DNA from: Pseudomonas sp.
GTDB taxonomy: Bacteria > Pseudomonadota > Gammaproteobacteria > Pseudomonadales > Pseudomonadaceae
DNA length: 64,000 bases
NCBI RefSeq assembly: GCF_017744435.1
Contig: NZ_JAGIBG010000016.1
Span: forward strand, 34,607 to 98,606
Direction of reading: 5' to 3'
Positions 32,356 through 42,096 of the stretch are shown piece after piece (within the stretch, counting starts at the first letter, position 1; each line of letters starts with the position of its first letter). The position numbers and the translations under genes were made by a program. The notes beneath the pieces were generated by a model. The model had not been told where the DNA came from. It did not search any database and saw only the letters and a list, made by a program, of their open reading frames with translations.

Positions 32356-33657
32356 ATGAACAACCACTGTGGCTGGATCGCCCTGGCTGGAGAGTCGCCG
32401 CTGAAGCCGCGCCTTGAGGGCACGCAACAGGCCGACTGGCTGATTATCGGCGGCGGCATCACCGGCCTCTCGGCAGCCCATACCCTGGCGCGGCAATTGC
32501 CCTCGCAGCGGGTGGTGTTGCTCGACCGCCAGCGCGTCGCCCAAGGCGCATCGGCGCGCAATTCCGGGTTTGTGGTCAGCCATGAGTTGCCTGGGGCTGA
32601 CGAACTGATCGGCACGGCAGGGTACGCCGGTTACCAGGTAGCGTCGCGTATTGGCGTGGCGGCGGGGAATGAGGTACGTCGGCGCATCGCCGAGCTGAAG
32701 CTGGACTGCGAACTCAGTGACAACGGCTACCACTTCGCGGTGCATGAACCGGCGCATCTGCAGCAGGTCGAGCAGACCCTGGAAACCCTGGCGTCCGTGG
32801 GGGCCCAAGCGCAGTTCCTCGAGGGCGCGGCTCTGCAACAGCGCCTGGGCTCGTCGTTCTATGCCCGCGCCATTCACTGCGCGGGTGGCAACGGGCTGAT
32901 GCAGCCAGCCCGCTACGTCAAAGGCCTGGCTGACAGCCTGCCCCAGCAGGTGGAAGTCTTCGAACACAGCGGCGTCACCGCGCTGCGCCGCCGCCCAGGC
33001 AAAGGCTGGACTGCGCTTACCGAAGCAGGTGAGGTGCAGGCCCGGCAGGTCCTGGTATGTGTGGGCGCGTTCCTGCCACGGGTCGGCCTCAAGCGCAGTG
33101 GCACGTTCCCGTTGGAGCTGAGCGCCAGCATTACCCGACCGCTCACCGAAGGGCCCTGGCAGCAATTGTTCGACGACCAGGGTTGGGGCGTGCTGTCCAC
33201 CTTGCCGGGCGGCTGCACCTTGCGCCTGCTGCCGGGGCGCCGGCTGCTGATCCGCAATACCGTGGAGTATCGCCAGCGCGACATCGATGCCGCTGGCCTG
33301 GCCGTACGCCAGCGCGAGCACCTGTGGGGCCTGCAAAAGCGTTTCCCGGGTATCACCGCCCAAGACCTCGAATACACCTGGACTGGCCACCTCAGCGGCA
33401 CACGTTCCGGCGAGCCTTACTTCGCCCGGGTCGAGGACGGCTTGCATGCCGTGGCCGGGTGCAATGGCTCCGGTGTTGCCCGCGGCACCTTGTGGGGCCG
33501 CTTGTTGGTGGAGATGGCCATGGGCGCCGATTCGGCCTTGCTGAGCGATGTGCTGGGCCAGGCCCGCCCGGGTTACCTGCCGCCACGACCGTTTTTCGAC
33601 CTGGGCGCCAGCGTTCGCATGGCCTGGGAAGTGCGCCGAGCCCAGGGCGAGCGCTGA
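32356..33657 (+). CDS. FAD-dependent amine oxidase, DAO family (gamma-glutamylputrescine oxidase-like)
   Basis: 433-residue flavoprotein. The FAD motif DWLIIGGGITGLSAAHTLA is near residue 27, and RNSGFVVSHELPG is the conserved segment of PuuB/OrdL-type oxidases. LEYTWTGHLSGTRSGEPYFARV near residue 340 and AGCNGSGVARGTLWGRL near the C terminus are typical of the group. The enzyme is expected to oxidise an amine or N-substituted amino acid to an aldehyde or keto acid with release of hydrogen peroxide. It lies 34 bases before a putrescine-type binding protein, supporting a polyamine substrate. Confidence 0.85.
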   Translation: MNNHCGWIALAGESPLKPRLEGTQQADWLIIGGGITGLSAAHTLARQLPSQRVVLLDRQRVAQGASARNSGFVVSHELPGADELIGTAGYAGYQVASRIGVAAGNEVRRRIAELKLDCELSDNGYHFAVHEPAHLQQVEQTLETLASVGAQAQFLEGAALQQRLGSSFYARAIHCAGGNGLMQPARYVKGLADSLPQQVEVFEHSGVTALRRRPGKGWTALTEAGEVQARQVLVCVGAFLPRVGLKRSGTFPLELSASITRPLTEGPWQQLFDDQGWGVLSTLPGGCTLRLLPGRRLLIRNTVEYRQRDIDAAGLAVRQREHLWGLQKRFPGITAQDLEYTWTGHLSGTRSGEPYFARVEDGLHAVAGCNGSGVARGTLWGRLLVEMAMGADSALLSDVLGQARPGYLPPRPFFDLGASVRMAWEVRRAQGER

Positions 33658-33691
33658 CCTACCTTTCAAACAAGAACAAGAGAGCGAATCC

Positions 33692-34780
33692 ATGAGCAAG
33701 CACATTTGCGTGGCCCTGTTGTCCTCGGCGTTGCTGGCTACCGCAGCGCATGCCGAAGAACGGGTCAATATCGCCAACTGGAGCGGTTACATCGCCGATG
33801 ACACGCTGGCCGAGTTCACCCGGCGCACCGGCATCCAGACCACCTACGACCTGATCGACAGCAACGAGACCACGGAAGCCAAGCTGATGACCGGCAACAG
33901 TGGTTACGACCTGGCGAGCCCGTCGAACCACTTCCTGCCGCGCCTGATCAAGGCGGGGGCCATCGAGGAGCTGGACCGCAGCCAGCTGCCCAACTGGCAT
34001 AACCTTGATCCCAAGCTGATGAAGATTCTGGAGGCCAGCGACCCTGGCAACCGCTATGCGATCCCGTACATGTGGGTAACCACAGGCATTGGCTACAACG
34101 TGGAGAAGATCAAGGCGATCTTCGGCAGTACCGAGGTGACCCAGTCCTGGGACCTGTTGTTCAAGCCGGAAAACATCCAGAAGCTCAGCCAGTGTGGCGT
34201 GGCGTTCCTCGACAACCCGACGCAGATCGTTTCCATCACCCTCAAGACACTGGGCCTGGACCCGCATAGCGAGAACCCCCAGGACCTGAAGAAGGCTGAA
34301 GCGGCGTTGCTGGCGGTGCGGCCTTACATCAGTTACTTCCACCAGTCCAAGTATGTGAGCGACTTGGCCAACGGCAATATTTGCGTGGCCATCGGTTTCA
34401 GTGGCGACGTGTTGCAGGCCATGAGCAGTGCCAGGCAGGCCGGGAACGGGGTGGATGTGGGCTACAGCATTCCGCGCGAAGGCTCGACGGTGGCGGTAGA
34501 CATGGTGGTGATGCCCAAGGGGGCTCCGCACCGGCAGAATGGCTACGCGTACCTGAACTATCTGTTGGAGCCGAAGGTGATCGCCAACATCAGCAATGCG
34601 GTGAAGTACCCGAATGGCAATGCGGCAGCGCTGGCGTACATCACGCCTGATCTGCGCGACAACCCGGCAATCTACCCGCCGGAATCGGTACTCGACACGC
34701 TGTTCCCGATCAAGACCTTGTCGCCGGCGGGGATGCGCCTGAGCACCCGGCTCTGGACCCGAGTGACAAGTGGCAAGTGA
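33692..34780 (+). CDS. Polyamine ABC transporter-type substrate-binding protein (PotF/SpuD-like)
   Basis: 362-residue periplasmic protein. A signal peptide covers about 1-21 (VALLSSALLATAAHA). The mature part starts EERVNIANWSGYIADDTLAEFTRRTGIQTTYDLIDSNETTEAKL, the strongly conserved start of PotF/SpuD, and NISNAVKYPNGN is another family block. No permease or ATPase gene adjoins it, so it must share a transporter elsewhere or act as a sensor. It is the second gene of the LysR-divergent unit and is followed by a palindromic terminator. Confidence 0.9.
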   Translation: MSKHICVALLSSALLATAAHAEERVNIANWSGYIADDTLAEFTRRTGIQTTYDLIDSNETTEAKLMTGNSGYDLASPSNHFLPRLIKAGAIEELDRSQLPNWHNLDPKLMKILEASDPGNRYAIPYMWVTTGIGYNVEKIKAIFGSTEVTQSWDLLFKPENIQKLSQCGVAFLDNPTQIVSITLKTLGLDPHSENPQDLKKAEAALLAVRPYISYFHQSKYVSDLANGNICVAIGFSGDVLQAMSSARQAGNGVDVGYSIPREGSTVAVDMVVMPKGAPHRQNGYAYLNYLLEPKVIANISNAVKYPNGNAAALAYITPDLRDNPAIYPPESVLDTLFPIKTLSPAGMRLSTRLWTRVTSGK

Positions 34781-34787
34781 CGCAGCG

Positions 34788-34811
34788 GGGTCGCAGCCTA
34801 GGCTGCGACCC
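34788..34811. terminator. Bidirectional palindromic hairpin
   Basis: GGGTCGCAGCC (34788-34798) and GGCTGCGACCC (34801-34811) are perfect arms with only TA between them. They sit 8 bases past the binding-protein stop and 21 bases from the end of the convergent MFS gene. No T-run is present. Confidence 0.55.
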
Positions 34812-34832
34812 ATCGCCAACGATCACCTCCCG

Positions 34833-36059
34833 TCAGCCAGCCTGTGCCGCCAGGCTGTTACTGACATTACGCCCCAGCACCAGCACCGTGACAAAGCCGC
34901 AGCCCACCAGCGCCGTGGCCAGGCTCAACAGCACCGAGCTGCCCATCTGGTCGACGATTCGCCCACCGAAGAACGAACCCAGGGCGATGATCACCTGGAA
35001 CATGGCCACGAACAGCGGCATGCCGCGCTCGACATCCTTGGGTGCCACGACGAACATCCAGATGCTGGAGCAGGCCGGGAACGCACCGAAGGCGAAGCCC
35101 CACAGTGCGATCAGCATCGCCGCACCGGTCAGGCCCGTGGCGAAGTAGGGGAACAGCGCAGTACTGACGCCGATCATCACCGCCACCAGCATCAGCGTGT
35201 GGCGCACGCTCTGGTTGGCGGCGTAGCCGGCGAACAGGTTGCCGATCACCCCGGCCACGCCGTAGAGCAGCAGCAGGGAGCTGATGGTGGGTCCATCGAA
35301 GCCGGAGCTTTGCTTGAAGAATGGCGCGACATAGGTGTAGGCGGCAAAGTGCGCCAAGCCGATCAGCAGCACCGCGATCAAGCCGACCCGGGCTTGCGGG
35401 TTGATGAACAGCGCCGGCAGGTCACTGACGCGGATGGCCTTGTCCGGGTTGAGCCGCGGCAGCAAGAACAGCTGCGCCAGCAGTACCGGCACGCCGAGCA
35501 GTGCGGTGACCAGGAAGGTCATGCGCCAGCCCATCAGGCCGCTCAGCCAGGTGCCCACGGGGACGCCCAGCACGGTGGCCAGGGTCACGCCGGCCATGAT
35601 GATCGAAGTGGCCCGGGCCACACTTACGCCCTTGGGCGCCAGGCGGCCGCTGAGGGCAATGGCGGTGGCCCAGAAGCCGCCGATGCTGATGCCCAGCAGG
35701 ACACGACCGAACAGCAGCAGGCTGAAGTCGCTGGCGTAGGCCACCACCGCGTTGGCGATGATCATGATCAGCGTCAGGCCGATCAGCAGGTAGCGCCGGT
35801 CCATGGCGCCAATGCCCACCGACAGCAGCGGCGCGGCGAGGGCCGCCATGATGCCGGGCAGGGTCACCATCAACCCGGCGTGGCCGGCGCTGATGCCCAG
35901 GTCGCTGGCTACATCGTTGAGCACGCCCACCGGGAGAAACTCGCTGGTGACCAGGGCGAAGGCACCCACGGCGACAGAGAGAATCGCCAGCCACTGCTGT
36001 TTGACGCTCTGTTGATCATGTTCGGGACGGCCGTGAGAGGCCTGACTGACGCTTGGCAT
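34833..36059 (-). CDS. MFS transporter, DHA1 family (AraJ/SotB-like efflux)
   Basis: 408-residue 12-TM exporter. LSVAVGAFALVTSEFLPVGVLNDVASDLGIS in TM1 and GRVLLGISIGGFWATAIALSGRLAP are close to AraJ, SotB and related sugar or drug efflux proteins. RYLLIGLTLIMIIANAVVAYA and the loop 2-3 pattern fit. The ATG at 36059 is the family-length start, with GGAA 8 bases upstream; the longer frame to 36143 is unlikely. Substrate unknown. Confidence 0.87.
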   Translation of the reverse strand: MPSVSQASHGRPEHDQQSVKQQWLAILSVAVGAFALVTSEFLPVGVLNDVASDLGISAGHAGLMVTLPGIMAALAAPLLSVGIGAMDRRYLLIGLTLIMIIANAVVAYASDFSLLLFGRVLLGISIGGFWATAIALSGRLAPKGVSVARATSIIMAGVTLATVLGVPVGTWLSGLMGWRMTFLVTALLGVPVLLAQLFLLPRLNPDKAIRVSDLPALFINPQARVGLIAVLLIGLAHFAAYTYVAPFFKQSSGFDGPTISSLLLLYGVAGVIGNLFAGYAANQSVRHTLMLVAVMIGVSTALFPYFATGLTGAAMLIALWGFAFGAFPACSSIWMFVVAPKDVERGMPLFVAMFQVIIALGSFFGGRIVDQMGSSVLLSLATALVGCGFVTVLVLGRNVSNSLAAQAG

Positions 36060-36379
36060 GTTCCTGATTCCAAGGTGAGGTCGCCTGTTGCAGGCGAAGG
36101 GGGAGGGAAAATTGAAGGCGATTATAAAGGCCGGTTTCGCCAACCTGGCAGGCGAGCCGCTCGATAGTATTCATCAACGTGATCGATGGGACGCGCCGGC
36201 CAGAGCGCCGCGCCGGTTTGTATCACAGCGTATCCAGGGGTGATACAGATACGCTTTGAGTTGATCCGCCAGGGATCGTGACACAAGCCAGGTACTTTCC
36301 AGACTTTAAATGGGCTCCATCGAAGCGATGCAGTAACGCCTCGGTTCAAACATCCCTTTGAAGCCCGGAGAGCCCCACC
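36060..36379. other. Intergenic region with interlaced inverted repeats
   Basis: 320 bp between the divergent MFS and DUF2790 genes. At 36220-36255 two inverted repeats interlock: GTATCAC/GTGATAC (36220-36226, 36240-36246) and AGCGTATC/GATACGCT (36227-36234, 36248-36255). This is probably a regulatory site. Nothing else was recognised. Confidence 0.45.
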
Positions 36380-36643
36380 ATGAACCGCAAAGCCGTCTAC
36401 GCCGCCTGCCTGTTCGCCGCACTCAACGTCTGCACCCTGGCCGCCCGCGCCGAAGCTGCCGACAATGTCCGCACCTATACCTATGGCACCCAGCTGGACA
36501 TCAAGAAAGTGTTGTCGACCAGCCAGGACGCTACGCCGACCTGCGGGGTGGTCAATGCCAAGCTCACCTACCTCGACTCCCACGACCAGACCCAGGTGCT
36601 GAACTACCGTACCCTCGGCGACCACTGCATCGGTGAGAACTGA
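36380..36643 (+). CDS. DUF2790 domain-containing small exported protein
   Basis: 87-residue protein with a signal peptide (about residues 1-24, VYAACLFAALNVCTLAARAEA). The mature part contains YTYGTQLDIKKVLSTSQDATPTCGVVNAKLTYLDSHDQ and RTLGDHC, the usual DUF2790 block with two Cys that could form a disulfide. The family is widespread in Pseudomonas; some members are metal- or stress-responsive, but function is unknown. Confidence 0.85.
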   Translation: MNRKAVYAACLFAALNVCTLAARAEAADNVRTYTYGTQLDIKKVLSTSQDATPTCGVVNAKLTYLDSHDQTQVLNYRTLGDHCIGEN

Positions 36644-36801
36644 AGCGGGCACTGCCCTGGCCCCGACAGAGGAGTCCTGCCATGAACTGGTAAGCACGAC
36701 AGCCCGAATGCATGCCCGGCAGGCGCGAAACGGTCTTTACTGTTGAAGCGGAAACCACCGCGCCTGGCGCTCCCAGCAAAATTTCCCATGAGAGAAGCAA
36801 G

Positions 36802-37557
36802 ATGCTCCTACATCGATCGACCTGGGTTGAAACGGAACGATTCCTCCAGCGCAGCCGGACCATCGTCATTCCCATCGGCTCCAACGAGCAGCACGGGCCG
36901 ACAGGGCTGCTCGGTACCGACTGGATGTGCCCGGAAATCATCGCTTTCGAAGCGCAGAAGGCGGCGGATATCCTGGTCGCGCCAACCTTCAACATCGGCA
37001 TGGCCCAGCACCACCTCGGGTTCCCCGGCACGATCTCGCTCAGGCCATCGACCTTCATCGCCGCGATCACCGACTGGGTTCGCTCACTGGCGGTGCATGG
37101 CTTCGAGAAAATCCTCTTCCTCAATGGTCACGGCGGTAACGTGGCTTCGATAGAGGCAGCCTTTTCCGAGATCTATGCCGAGGCCAGCTTTGCCCGCCGC
37201 CCGGCAGGGTTTGCCTTGAAACTGATTAACTGGTGGGACCTGGAAGGTGTCGAGGCCCTGGCCAAGGAGCAGTTCCCGACCGGCCACGGCATCCATGCCA
37301 CGCCTTCGGAGATTGCCGTGACCCAGTGGGCCTATCCGGACTGCATCAAGACCGCCGACTATGCGCCGCAGATCGCCAACTGGGGCCCCATCCGCGAGGC
37401 CTTGGATTTCCGTGCGCGCCACCCGGACGGGCGGATGGGCTCGGACCCGGCCCAGGCTTCGCCGGAGAAGGGCGGGCAACTGGTCATGCTGGCGGCGCAG
37501 GGGCTGGTGAAGGCCGTGGAAGGGTTCAGCAGCGAAAGCAAGCCTGCGACTAACTGA
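36802..37557 (+). CDS. Creatininase family protein
   Basis: 251-residue amidohydrolase-like enzyme. The metal-binding motifs of the family are present: IGSNEQHGPTGLLGTDW (Glu, His, Asp), FLNGHGGN, and HATPSEIAVTQW with a conserved Glu. Family members hydrolyse cyclic amides or formamides or, in MftE, peptide bonds, so substrate is open. The ATG at 36802 gives the usual N terminus. An in-frame ATG at 36682 with a much better ribosome-binding site is separated from it by a TAA at codon 4 (see findings). No partner gene is seen. Confidence 0.87.
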   Translation: MLLHRSTWVETERFLQRSRTIVIPIGSNEQHGPTGLLGTDWMCPEIIAFEAQKAADILVAPTFNIGMAQHHLGFPGTISLRPSTFIAAITDWVRSLAVHGFEKILFLNGHGGNVASIEAAFSEIYAEASFARRPAGFALKLINWWDLEGVEALAKEQFPTGHGIHATPSEIAVTQWAYPDCIKTADYAPQIANWGPIREALDFRARHPDGRMGSDPAQASPEKGGQLVMLAAQGLVKAVEGFSSESKPATN

Positions 37558-37573
37558 TGGATTAGCAGGGACC

Positions 37574-37660
37574 CTGTGGGAGCGGCTTTAGCCACGAAGA
37601 AGCCACCGCGGTGGATGGCACCGGCTGTGCCGGTGTTCGCGGCTGAAGCCGCTCCCACAA
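37574..37660. repeat. Paired REP element
   Basis: 37575-37593 and 37641-37659 pair with one mismatch around the TGTGGGAGCGGCTTTAGCC core, with a further CACCGG/CCGGTG hairpin inside. It fills the gap between the creatininase gene and the convergent ABC exporter. Confidence 0.75.
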
Positions 37661-37714
37661 GGATTGCAGCAGCTTTCAGGTACGGAGCAAGACCGTTCCC
37701 TTGAGAGCCATTGG

Positions 37715-39568
37715 CTACTCCAGCGCCTCGGCCACCCCCTGATCCTCACCCAGGAACCCGCCGCTCTGGTGCTGCCACAGCCGCGCATAGGTACCGTTCT
37801 TCGCCAGCAGTTCGCTGTGGGTGCCTTGCTCGATGATGCGCCCCTCATCCATGACGATCAGCCGGTCCATGGCGGCGATGGTGGACAGCCGGTGGGCGAT
37901 GGCGATCACGGTCTTGCCCTGCATCATCTCGTCGAGGCTTTCCTGGATGGCGACTTCGACTTCCGAGTCCAAGGCACTGGTGGCCTCGTCCAGCAGCAGG
38001 ATCGGGGCGTTCTTGAGCATCACCCGGGCGATGGCGATGCGTTGCCGCTGGCCGCCGGAGAGCTTGATGCCGCGCTCGCCGACCAGGGTGTCGTAACCAC
38101 TGTGGCCGTCACGGTCGCTGAGCTGGCGAATGAAACCATCGGCCTGGGCGTTGGCGGCGGCGCGCTGGATCTGTGCCTCGCTCGCCTCGGGGCGGCCGTA
38201 GGCGATGTTGTCGCGAATCGAGCGGTGCAAAAGGGAGGTGTCCTGGGTGACCATGCCAATGGCGCTGCGCAGGCTGTCCTGGGTGACGCGGGCGATGTTC
38301 TGGCCGTCGATGCGGATCTCGCCGCTGTCCACGTCGTAGAAGCGCAGCAGCAGGTTGATCAAGGTCGACTTGCCCGCGCCGGAGCGGCCCACCAGGCCGA
38401 CCTTTTCGCCTGCACGGATGTTCAGGCTCAGGCCATCGAGCACCTGGCGTTCGCCGTTGTAGTTGAAGCGCACGTTGTCGAAGGTCACCGCGCCGCCGCG
38501 AGTTTCCAGCACGCCGGCATTCGGCACGTCCTGCACCTTGGGGCCGCGGGTGAGGGTGGCCATGCCGTCCTGCACGGTGCCGATGTTCTCGAACAGCGAG
38601 GTCATCTGCCACATGATCCAGTGCGACATGCCGTTGATGCGCAGGGCCATGGCCGTGATCGCCGCCACCGCACCGGTGCCGACCTGGCCCTGGTGCCACA
38701 GCCACAGGGCATAGCCGCCAGCGCCGAAAATCAGCCCGACCACCAGCGCCTGGTTGACGATCTCGAACTGGCTGACCAGGCGCATCTGGCGGAACCCGGT
38801 CTGCTTGAAGTCCTCCATGGCCGCCCGGGCGAAGTGCGCCTCGCGCTTGGAGTGGGAAAACAGCTTCACGGTGGTGATGTTGGTGTAGGCATCGGACACC
38901 CGTCCGGTCATCGACGAGCGTGCATGGGCCTGTTCCTGGCCGACCTTGCCCAGGCGCGGCACGAAATACAGCATGGCCAGGCCGAACAGCAGCAGCCAGG
39001 CAATGAACGGCAGCATCAGCTTGGCGGCGAAACCACCGGCCAGGGCGATGATGGCGATGAAGTACACACCGATGCCCGGCACGATTTCGAGTACCGTGAA
39101 CAGCACTTCACGCACGGCCAGCGCGGTCTGCATCACCTTGGTGGTGACCCGGCCGGAAAACTCGTCGGAGAAGAACGACAGGCTCTGGCGCAGCATCAGC
39201 CGGTGGAAGTCCCAGCGCAGGCGCAGTGGCAGGTTGATCGCCAGCACCTGGTGCTGCATCAGCGTGCGCAGGGCCACCAGCACGATGCTGGCGATCAGCA
39301 GCAGGCCGACGCCCCACAGCACGCGGCTTTCTTCAGGGCTCACGCCACCGCCGGCCTGCCAGTTGGAGAGCAGGTCCACGACCTGGCCGAGGAAGGAAAA
39401 CAGCCAGGCCTCGTAGATCGACACCCCGGCACTGAACAACGCCAGTGCCAGGATATAGCCGCGGGCGCCGCGGGTGCAGGCCCAGAGGAAACGCAGCAGG
39501 CCGACCGGAGGCGGCGGTACCTCGTCGGGCGGGAAGGGGTCGAGCCAGCGTTCAAAGGCACGGAACAT
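37715..39568 (-). CDS. ABC exporter, fused permease/ATPase (MsbA/YheI-like)
   Basis: 617-residue half-transporter. An N-terminal six-TM exporter domain (about 40-340) precedes the nucleotide-binding domain. Walker A is GRSGAGKSTL, the signature LSGGQRQRIAIARVML, Walker B ILLLDEATSALDSE and the switch His in AIAHRLSTI. As a homodimer it would export lipids, peptides or drugs. The ATG at 39568 has GGAGA 6 bases upstream and begins the conserved FRAFERWLDPFPPDEVPPPP cytoplasmic elbow. It is divergent from kup. Confidence 0.92.
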   Translation of the reverse strand: MFRAFERWLDPFPPDEVPPPPVGLLRFLWACTRGARGYILALALFSAGVSIYEAWLFSFLGQVVDLLSNWQAGGGVSPEESRVLWGVGLLLIASIVLVALRTLMQHQVLAINLPLRLRWDFHRLMLRQSLSFFSDEFSGRVTTKVMQTALAVREVLFTVLEIVPGIGVYFIAIIALAGGFAAKLMLPFIAWLLLFGLAMLYFVPRLGKVGQEQAHARSSMTGRVSDAYTNITTVKLFSHSKREAHFARAAMEDFKQTGFRQMRLVSQFEIVNQALVVGLIFGAGGYALWLWHQGQVGTGAVAAITAMALRINGMSHWIMWQMTSLFENIGTVQDGMATLTRGPKVQDVPNAGVLETRGGAVTFDNVRFNYNGERQVLDGLSLNIRAGEKVGLVGRSGAGKSTLINLLLRFYDVDSGEIRIDGQNIARVTQDSLRSAIGMVTQDTSLLHRSIRDNIAYGRPEASEAQIQRAAANAQADGFIRQLSDRDGHSGYDTLVGERGIKLSGGQRQRIAIARVMLKNAPILLLDEATSALDSEVEVAIQESLDEMMQGKTVIAIAHRLSTIAAMDRLIVMDEGRIIEQGTHSELLAKNGTYARLWQHQSGGFLGEDQGVAEALE

Positions 39569-39759
39569 GAGGGTCTCCGGGGGTACTCGGTAGTAATAAC
39601 CATACAGCACTTTGTGTGAAGGCCACCAAGTGCCCGCCTTGGGATCTTCAGCGCCTGTGAGGCGAACACCCCGAACCACATACCCTTGATTTTTACGCTC
39701 TTTTTACGACTGAACCGTCGGCTTGCAAGGATACTGACCGCGCGATGCTCAAGGATGGC

Positions 39760-41697
39760 ATGCACTTCTACCCGCCAGTCCAGAGAAGCCCTTTCGTGAG
39801 CCAGCCCGCCGTCGCAGCAAACCCTCCCCATTCCAGCAAATCCAGCGCCATTGGCATGCTCGTCGCCGCAGTCGGCGTGGTCTATGGCGACATCGGCACC
39901 AGCCCGCTGTACACCCTCAAGGAAGTGTTCGCCGGGCACTACGGCGTGCATGCCAACAGCGCCGGTGTGCTCGGCGTGCTGTCGCTGGTGTTCTGGTCGT
40001 TACTGTGGGTGGTGTCGCTCAAGTACGTGCTGTTCATCCTGCGCGCCGACAACCAGGGCGAGGGCGGCATCATGGCCCTGACCGCTTTGGCACACCGCGC
40101 CGCGGCGCCCTACAAGCGCTTGAGCAAGGTGCTGGTGCTGCTGGGGTTGTTCGGCGCCGCACTGTTCTACGGCGACAGCATGATCACCCCGGCGGTGTCG
40201 GTGTTGTCGGCCGTCGAGGGCCTGCAACTGGCCTTCGACGGCATCGAGCATTGGGTCGTGCCGCTGGCAGTGCTGCTGCTGGTGGCGCTGTTCCTGATCC
40301 AGAAGCACGGCACCGCACGCATCGGCATTCTGTTCGGGCCGATAATGGTGCTGTGGTTCGTCGTGCTCGGCGCGTTGGGCATCCACGGCATCGTGCAGCA
40401 GCCGGAGGTGCTGCAGGCGCTCAACCCGGCCTGGGCGGTGAAGTTCTTCGTGCTGCACCCGGGCATGGGCGTGGCCATTCTCGGCGCGGTGGTGCTGGCG
40501 CTGACCGGCGCCGAGGCGCTGTATGCCGATATGGGGCATTTTGGCCGCAAGCCCATCGCCCGAGCCTGGTTCCTGCTGGTGCTGCCGGGGCTGGTGCTGA
40601 ACTACTTCGGCCAGGGCGCGTTGATCCTCGGCAACCCGGACGCGGTGCGCAACCCGTTCTACCTGCTGGCGCCCGATTGGGCCCTGCTGCCCATGGTCGG
40701 GCTGGCCACCCTGGCTACGATCATTGCCTCCCAGGCGGTGATTTCCGGTGCGTTCTCGTTGACCCGCCAGGCCATCCAGCTGGGCTATGTGCCGCGCATG
40801 TTCATCCAGCACACCTCCAGCGAGGAGCAGGGGCAGGTCTACATCGGCATGGTGAACTGGGCGCTGATGGTCGGCGTGGTGCTGCTGGTGGTCGGCTTCG
40901 AGTCGTCGGGGGCACTGGCGGCGGCCTATGGTGTGGCCGTGACCGGCACCATGCTGATCACCACGCTGCTGGCGTCGGCAGTGGTGCTGTTGCTGTGGAA
41001 GGCGCCACGCTGGCTGGCGGTGCCGATGTTGCTGGCGTTCCTGCTGGTGGACAGCCTGTATTTCGCCGCCAATGCGCCGAAGATCTTCCAGGGCGGTGCA
41101 TTCCCGGTCATCGCCGGGGTGGCGCTGTTCGTGCTGATGACCACCTGGAAGCGCGGTCGCACGATCATCGTCGAGCGGCTGGACGAGAGTTCGTTACCGC
41201 TGGAGCTGTTCATCGCCAGTCTGCAGGCCCAACCGCCGCACCGGGTGAGCGGTACCGCCGTGTTCCTGTCCGCGCGGCCAGAGGCAGTGCCCCATGCGCT
41301 GCTGCACAACCTGTTGCACAACCAGGTGCTGCATGAGCAGGTGGTGTTGCTGACCGTGGTGTTCGAGGACGAGCCGCGGGTCAGCGCCGCCAGGCGCTGC
41401 GAGGTCGAGGCCTTCGGTGATGGTTTCTTCCGTGTCTGCCTGCACTTTGGCTTCATGGAGGAGCCCGACGTGCCCTTGGCGCTGAGCCGCTGTCAGCAGG
41501 CAGGCCTGGACTTCGGTCCCATGCGCACCACCTATTTCCTCAGCCGCGAAACGGTCATCGCCGGCAAGCAGCAGGGCATGGCGCGCTGGCGTGAGCACCT
41601 GTTCGCGTTCCTGCTGAAGAATGCCAACAGCACCCTCAAGTACTTCAAGCTGCCGTTGAACCGAGTGATCGAACTCGGGACCCAGGTCGAGATGTGA
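39760..41697 (+). CDS. kup: Low-affinity potassium transporter Kup
   Basis: 645-residue inner-membrane potassium/proton symporter. The KUP hallmarks [20 protein letters not shown] (TM1), [44 protein letters not shown] and [15 protein letters not shown] are all present, followed by a C-terminal cytosolic domain of about 170 residues. The start is uncertain: ATG 39760 has AAGGA 6 bases upstream, ATG 39745 a distant one, and GTG 39796 also gives a plausible family length. Stop at 41697. Confidence 0.93.
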   Translation: MHFYPPVQRSPFVSQPAVAANPPHSSKSSAIGMLVAAVGVVYGDIGTSPLYTLKEVFAGHYGVHANSAGVLGVLSLVFWSLLWVVSLKYVLFILRADNQGEGGIMALTALAHRAAAPYKRLSKVLVLLGLFGAALFYGDSMITPAVSVLSAVEGLQLAFDGIEHWVVPLAVLLLVALFLIQKHGTARIGILFGPIMVLWFVVLGALGIHGIVQQPEVLQALNPAWAVKFFVLHPGMGVAILGAVVLALTGAEALYADMGHFGRKPIARAWFLLVLPGLVLNYFGQGALILGNPDAVRNPFYLLAPDWALLPMVGLATLATIIASQAVISGAFSLTRQAIQLGYVPRMFIQHTSSEEQGQVYIGMVNWALMVGVVLLVVGFESSGALAAAYGVAVTGTMLITTLLASAVVLLLWKAPRWLAVPMLLAFLLVDSLYFAANAPKIFQGGAFPVIAGVALFVLMTTWKRGRTIIVERLDESSLPLELFIASLQAQPPHRVSGTAVFLSARPEAVPHALLHNLLHNQVLHEQVVLLTVVFEDEPRVSAARRCEVEAFGDGFFRVCLHFGFMEEPDVPLALSRCQQAGLDFGPMRTTYFLSRETVIAGKQQGMARWREHLFAFLLKNANSTLKYFKLPLNRVIELGTQVEM

Positions 41698-41802
41698 GGC
41701 CCCTGCGCTGCGCCACCCGGGAGCGAAATTCAAGTATGAGTCGCCTTGATGCTTTCACATAATGCGACTAATACTAAAGAGCTGCCAAGAAGAGGGATGG
41801 TC

Positions 41803-42054
41803 ATGCAGACGCGCTTCGTTGTGGTTCCCGCTCTACCTCAGGAGAAAGAATGCCTGCCCGGGCTCGCAGGCTTCCCCAAAGCATTGGGCAACGGCTACGA
41901 CCTCTACGACACGATCGACAAGCTCAGGCTGGTGCTAAACTTTTCTACACGGGCTGAAGCGGATTACGCCTGCGCCTGCCGTAATGGCCTTTTAGGTGAG
42001 CGGGAGGACAGCGCTTCAGGGGGGCGTTCTGGCTGGTGCGCCGCAGAAACTTGA
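41803..42054 (+). CDS. Small hypothetical protein
   Basis: 83-residue protein that I do not recognise. FVVVPALPQEKECLPGLAGFPKALGNGYDLYDTIDKLRLVLNF looks like a folded core, and the tail (EREDSASGGRSGWCAAET) looks disordered. No signal peptide or membrane segment. The ATG at 41803 is preferred because AGAGGG lies 6 bases upstream; an ATG 6 bases earlier overlaps it. It stands alone after kup. Confidence 0.55.
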   Translation: MQTRFVVVPALPQEKECLPGLAGFPKALGNGYDLYDTIDKLRLVLNFSTRAEADYACACRNGLLGEREDSASGGRSGWCAAET

Positions 42055-42096
42055 TGCACCAGGGCGACTGGCGCCGCCCCGGTGCCAAGCGTTGAC

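Noticed and set aside
34770..36167. Long plus-strand open frame opposite the efflux MFS gene
   Set aside because: Translation is His/Gln/Asp-rich without conserved motifs, as expected for the antisense of a membrane protein gene.
37664..39619. Long plus-strand open frame opposite the ABC exporter
   Set aside because: Antisense shadow with His/Gln-rich low-complexity translation and no ribosome-binding site.
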